Source: an uncultured Lewinella sp. (GTDB taxonomy: Bacteria > Bacteroidota > Bacteroidia > Chitinophagales > Saprospiraceae). From it: a stretch of 49,989 nt of DNA. A program made the position numbers and the translations under genes. The stretch covers positions 1 to 49,989 of the forward strand of contig CALEDI010000003.1 of the NCBI GenBank assembly GCA_937949535.1, in the 5' to 3' direction. The notes below the pieces were generated by a model. The model saw only the letters and a program-made list of their open reading frames with translations, did no database searches and was not told the DNA's origin. This document shows, one piece after another, positions 49,581 through 49,989 of the stretch (position 1 is its first letter; each line of letters starts with the position of its first letter).

Positions 49581-49615
49581 GTGAAAATAGACGCTTTATT
49601 ACGTCTCGTTTTCAC
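49581..49615 (+). terminator. Hairpin after tdk
   Basis: GTGAAAATAGACG pairs, with one bulge, with CGTCTCGTTTTCAC. No long T-run follows; termination is inferred. Confidence 0.45.
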
Positions 49616-49640
49616 ATGCGCGAAACGTGAGCCTCAAAAG

Positions 49641-49784
49641 CTAGGGTGTGTAATCCGCCTATAAATTTAGTCCGCCGACTATCATCAAAACGCGCAGCGT
49701 TTTTATAAGCCCATCCCCCGTGGGGAGGGGTTTGGGGAGGGGGTTTGTGCGCGGAGACAATGCACTACAGATTACACACCCTAG
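49641..49784 (+). mobile_element. MITE-like element B, copy 3 (after tdk)
   Basis: 144 bp. The ends CTAGGGTGTGTAATC (49641-49655) and GATTACACACCCTAG (49770-49784) are perfect inverted repeats. The middle has lost about 20 bp relative to copies 1 and 2 (the TAGCTGCGCTGCTGCCTACG part). No clear target duplication. Confidence 0.75.
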
Positions 49785-49804
49785 GCCTAAGCGCTCTAAT
49801 AACC

Positions 49805-49826
49805 CTTCGGGCTGAAGCCCGAAGAA
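49805..49826. repeat. Small hairpin with a nearby repeat
   Basis: CTTCGGGCT-GA-AGCCCGAAG is a perfect 9-bp stem. GTGCTGAAGCTCGAAC, about 10 bases on, repeats its second half roughly. Looks like a degraded REP-type repeat. Confidence 0.5.
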
Positions 49827-49871
49827 CCTTCACGTGCTGAAGCTCGAACAACCAATTAAGCGAAAATTCGC

Positions 49872-49878
49872 TACTTTG
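49872..49878 (+). promoter_or_regulatory. -7-like box of the last gene
   Basis: TACTTTG followed by CGG, 30 bases before the ATG at 49909, like the box before hemW. Confidence 0.4.
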
Positions 49879-49887
49879 CGGATCTAA

Positions 49888-49989
<102 letters not shown>

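Overview
The window looks like a chromosomal segment of a marine-type Bacteroidota, most like the Saprospiria/Lewinella group. The reasons are: promoters of the TAnnTTTG type with no Shine-Dalgarno sequences, a DUF5606 protein, a fused alpha/beta 2-oxo acid dehydrogenase E1, lipoproteins, LpxD, a LytTR/HisKA_2 two-component pair, and short leaders of the form TAnCTTCG-CCCC-ATG. The taxonomic call is inference; there is no rRNA in the window, and I found no tRNA or CRISPR array.

Layout. 1-586: the tail of an O6-alkylguanine-DNA alkyltransferase and the right end of a dead IS21-type element (istB 3' fragment plus terminal repeats). 587-9558: a SWIM/SNF2 helicase, recA and a second, larger SNF2 helicase. 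9655-16592: a geranylgeranyl-reductase-type flavoprotein, an O-methyltransferase, a renal-type dipeptidase, a small exported protein, hemB, a small membrane protein, a decayed DUF6807 lipoprotein and a LytTR regulator with its kinase (to 18406). 18429-20423: an SDR epimerase and a SnoaL-like exported protein. 20918-24522: a four-gene minus-strand redox operon. 24781-29069: full-length DUF6807 lipoprotein, prohibitin-like protein and fused E1. 29113-29897: two unrecognised low-GC genes. 29949-39579: DUF5606, OmpA, MBL-rhodanese, hemW, lpxD, SH3 protein, RNase HI, aconitase. 39791-44918: two exported hypotheticals, an AAA ATPase remnant, a TPR protein, pdhA, and xisI/xisH. 44941-49989: sigma-54 response regulator, PhoD-DUF1499 fusion, a Pro/Ala-rich protein, thymidine kinase and the start of a 2,4-dienoyl-CoA-reductase-like enzyme.

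The most interesting locus is 20918-24522. It encodes a flavodoxin-reductase/2Fe-2S/one-TM/pentaheme-c fusion, a Tll0287-type c-heme lipoprotein, a membrane protein with two H-x13-H pairs (a di-heme b pattern), and a single-domain globin with flavohemoglobin-type distal residues. Together they read as a split flavohemoglobin joined to a route for electrons across the inner membrane. A 10-bp palindrome abuts the first start codon.

The second striking layer is repeats. A 17-bp motif, GCACCTGCGGCCGCGCC, with a variable two-base centre, occurs about 13 times in this window, both between genes and inside genes in different reading frames. A roughly 160-bp element with matching inverted ends and 10-14-bp flanking duplications occurs three times (after recA, before the sigma-54 regulator, after tdk). 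Other families are an 80-bp hairpin element flanked by direct repeats, very long perfect hairpins between genes, and short GTCAGATAGTC-type phrases, one of which forms the linker of the fused E1 protein.
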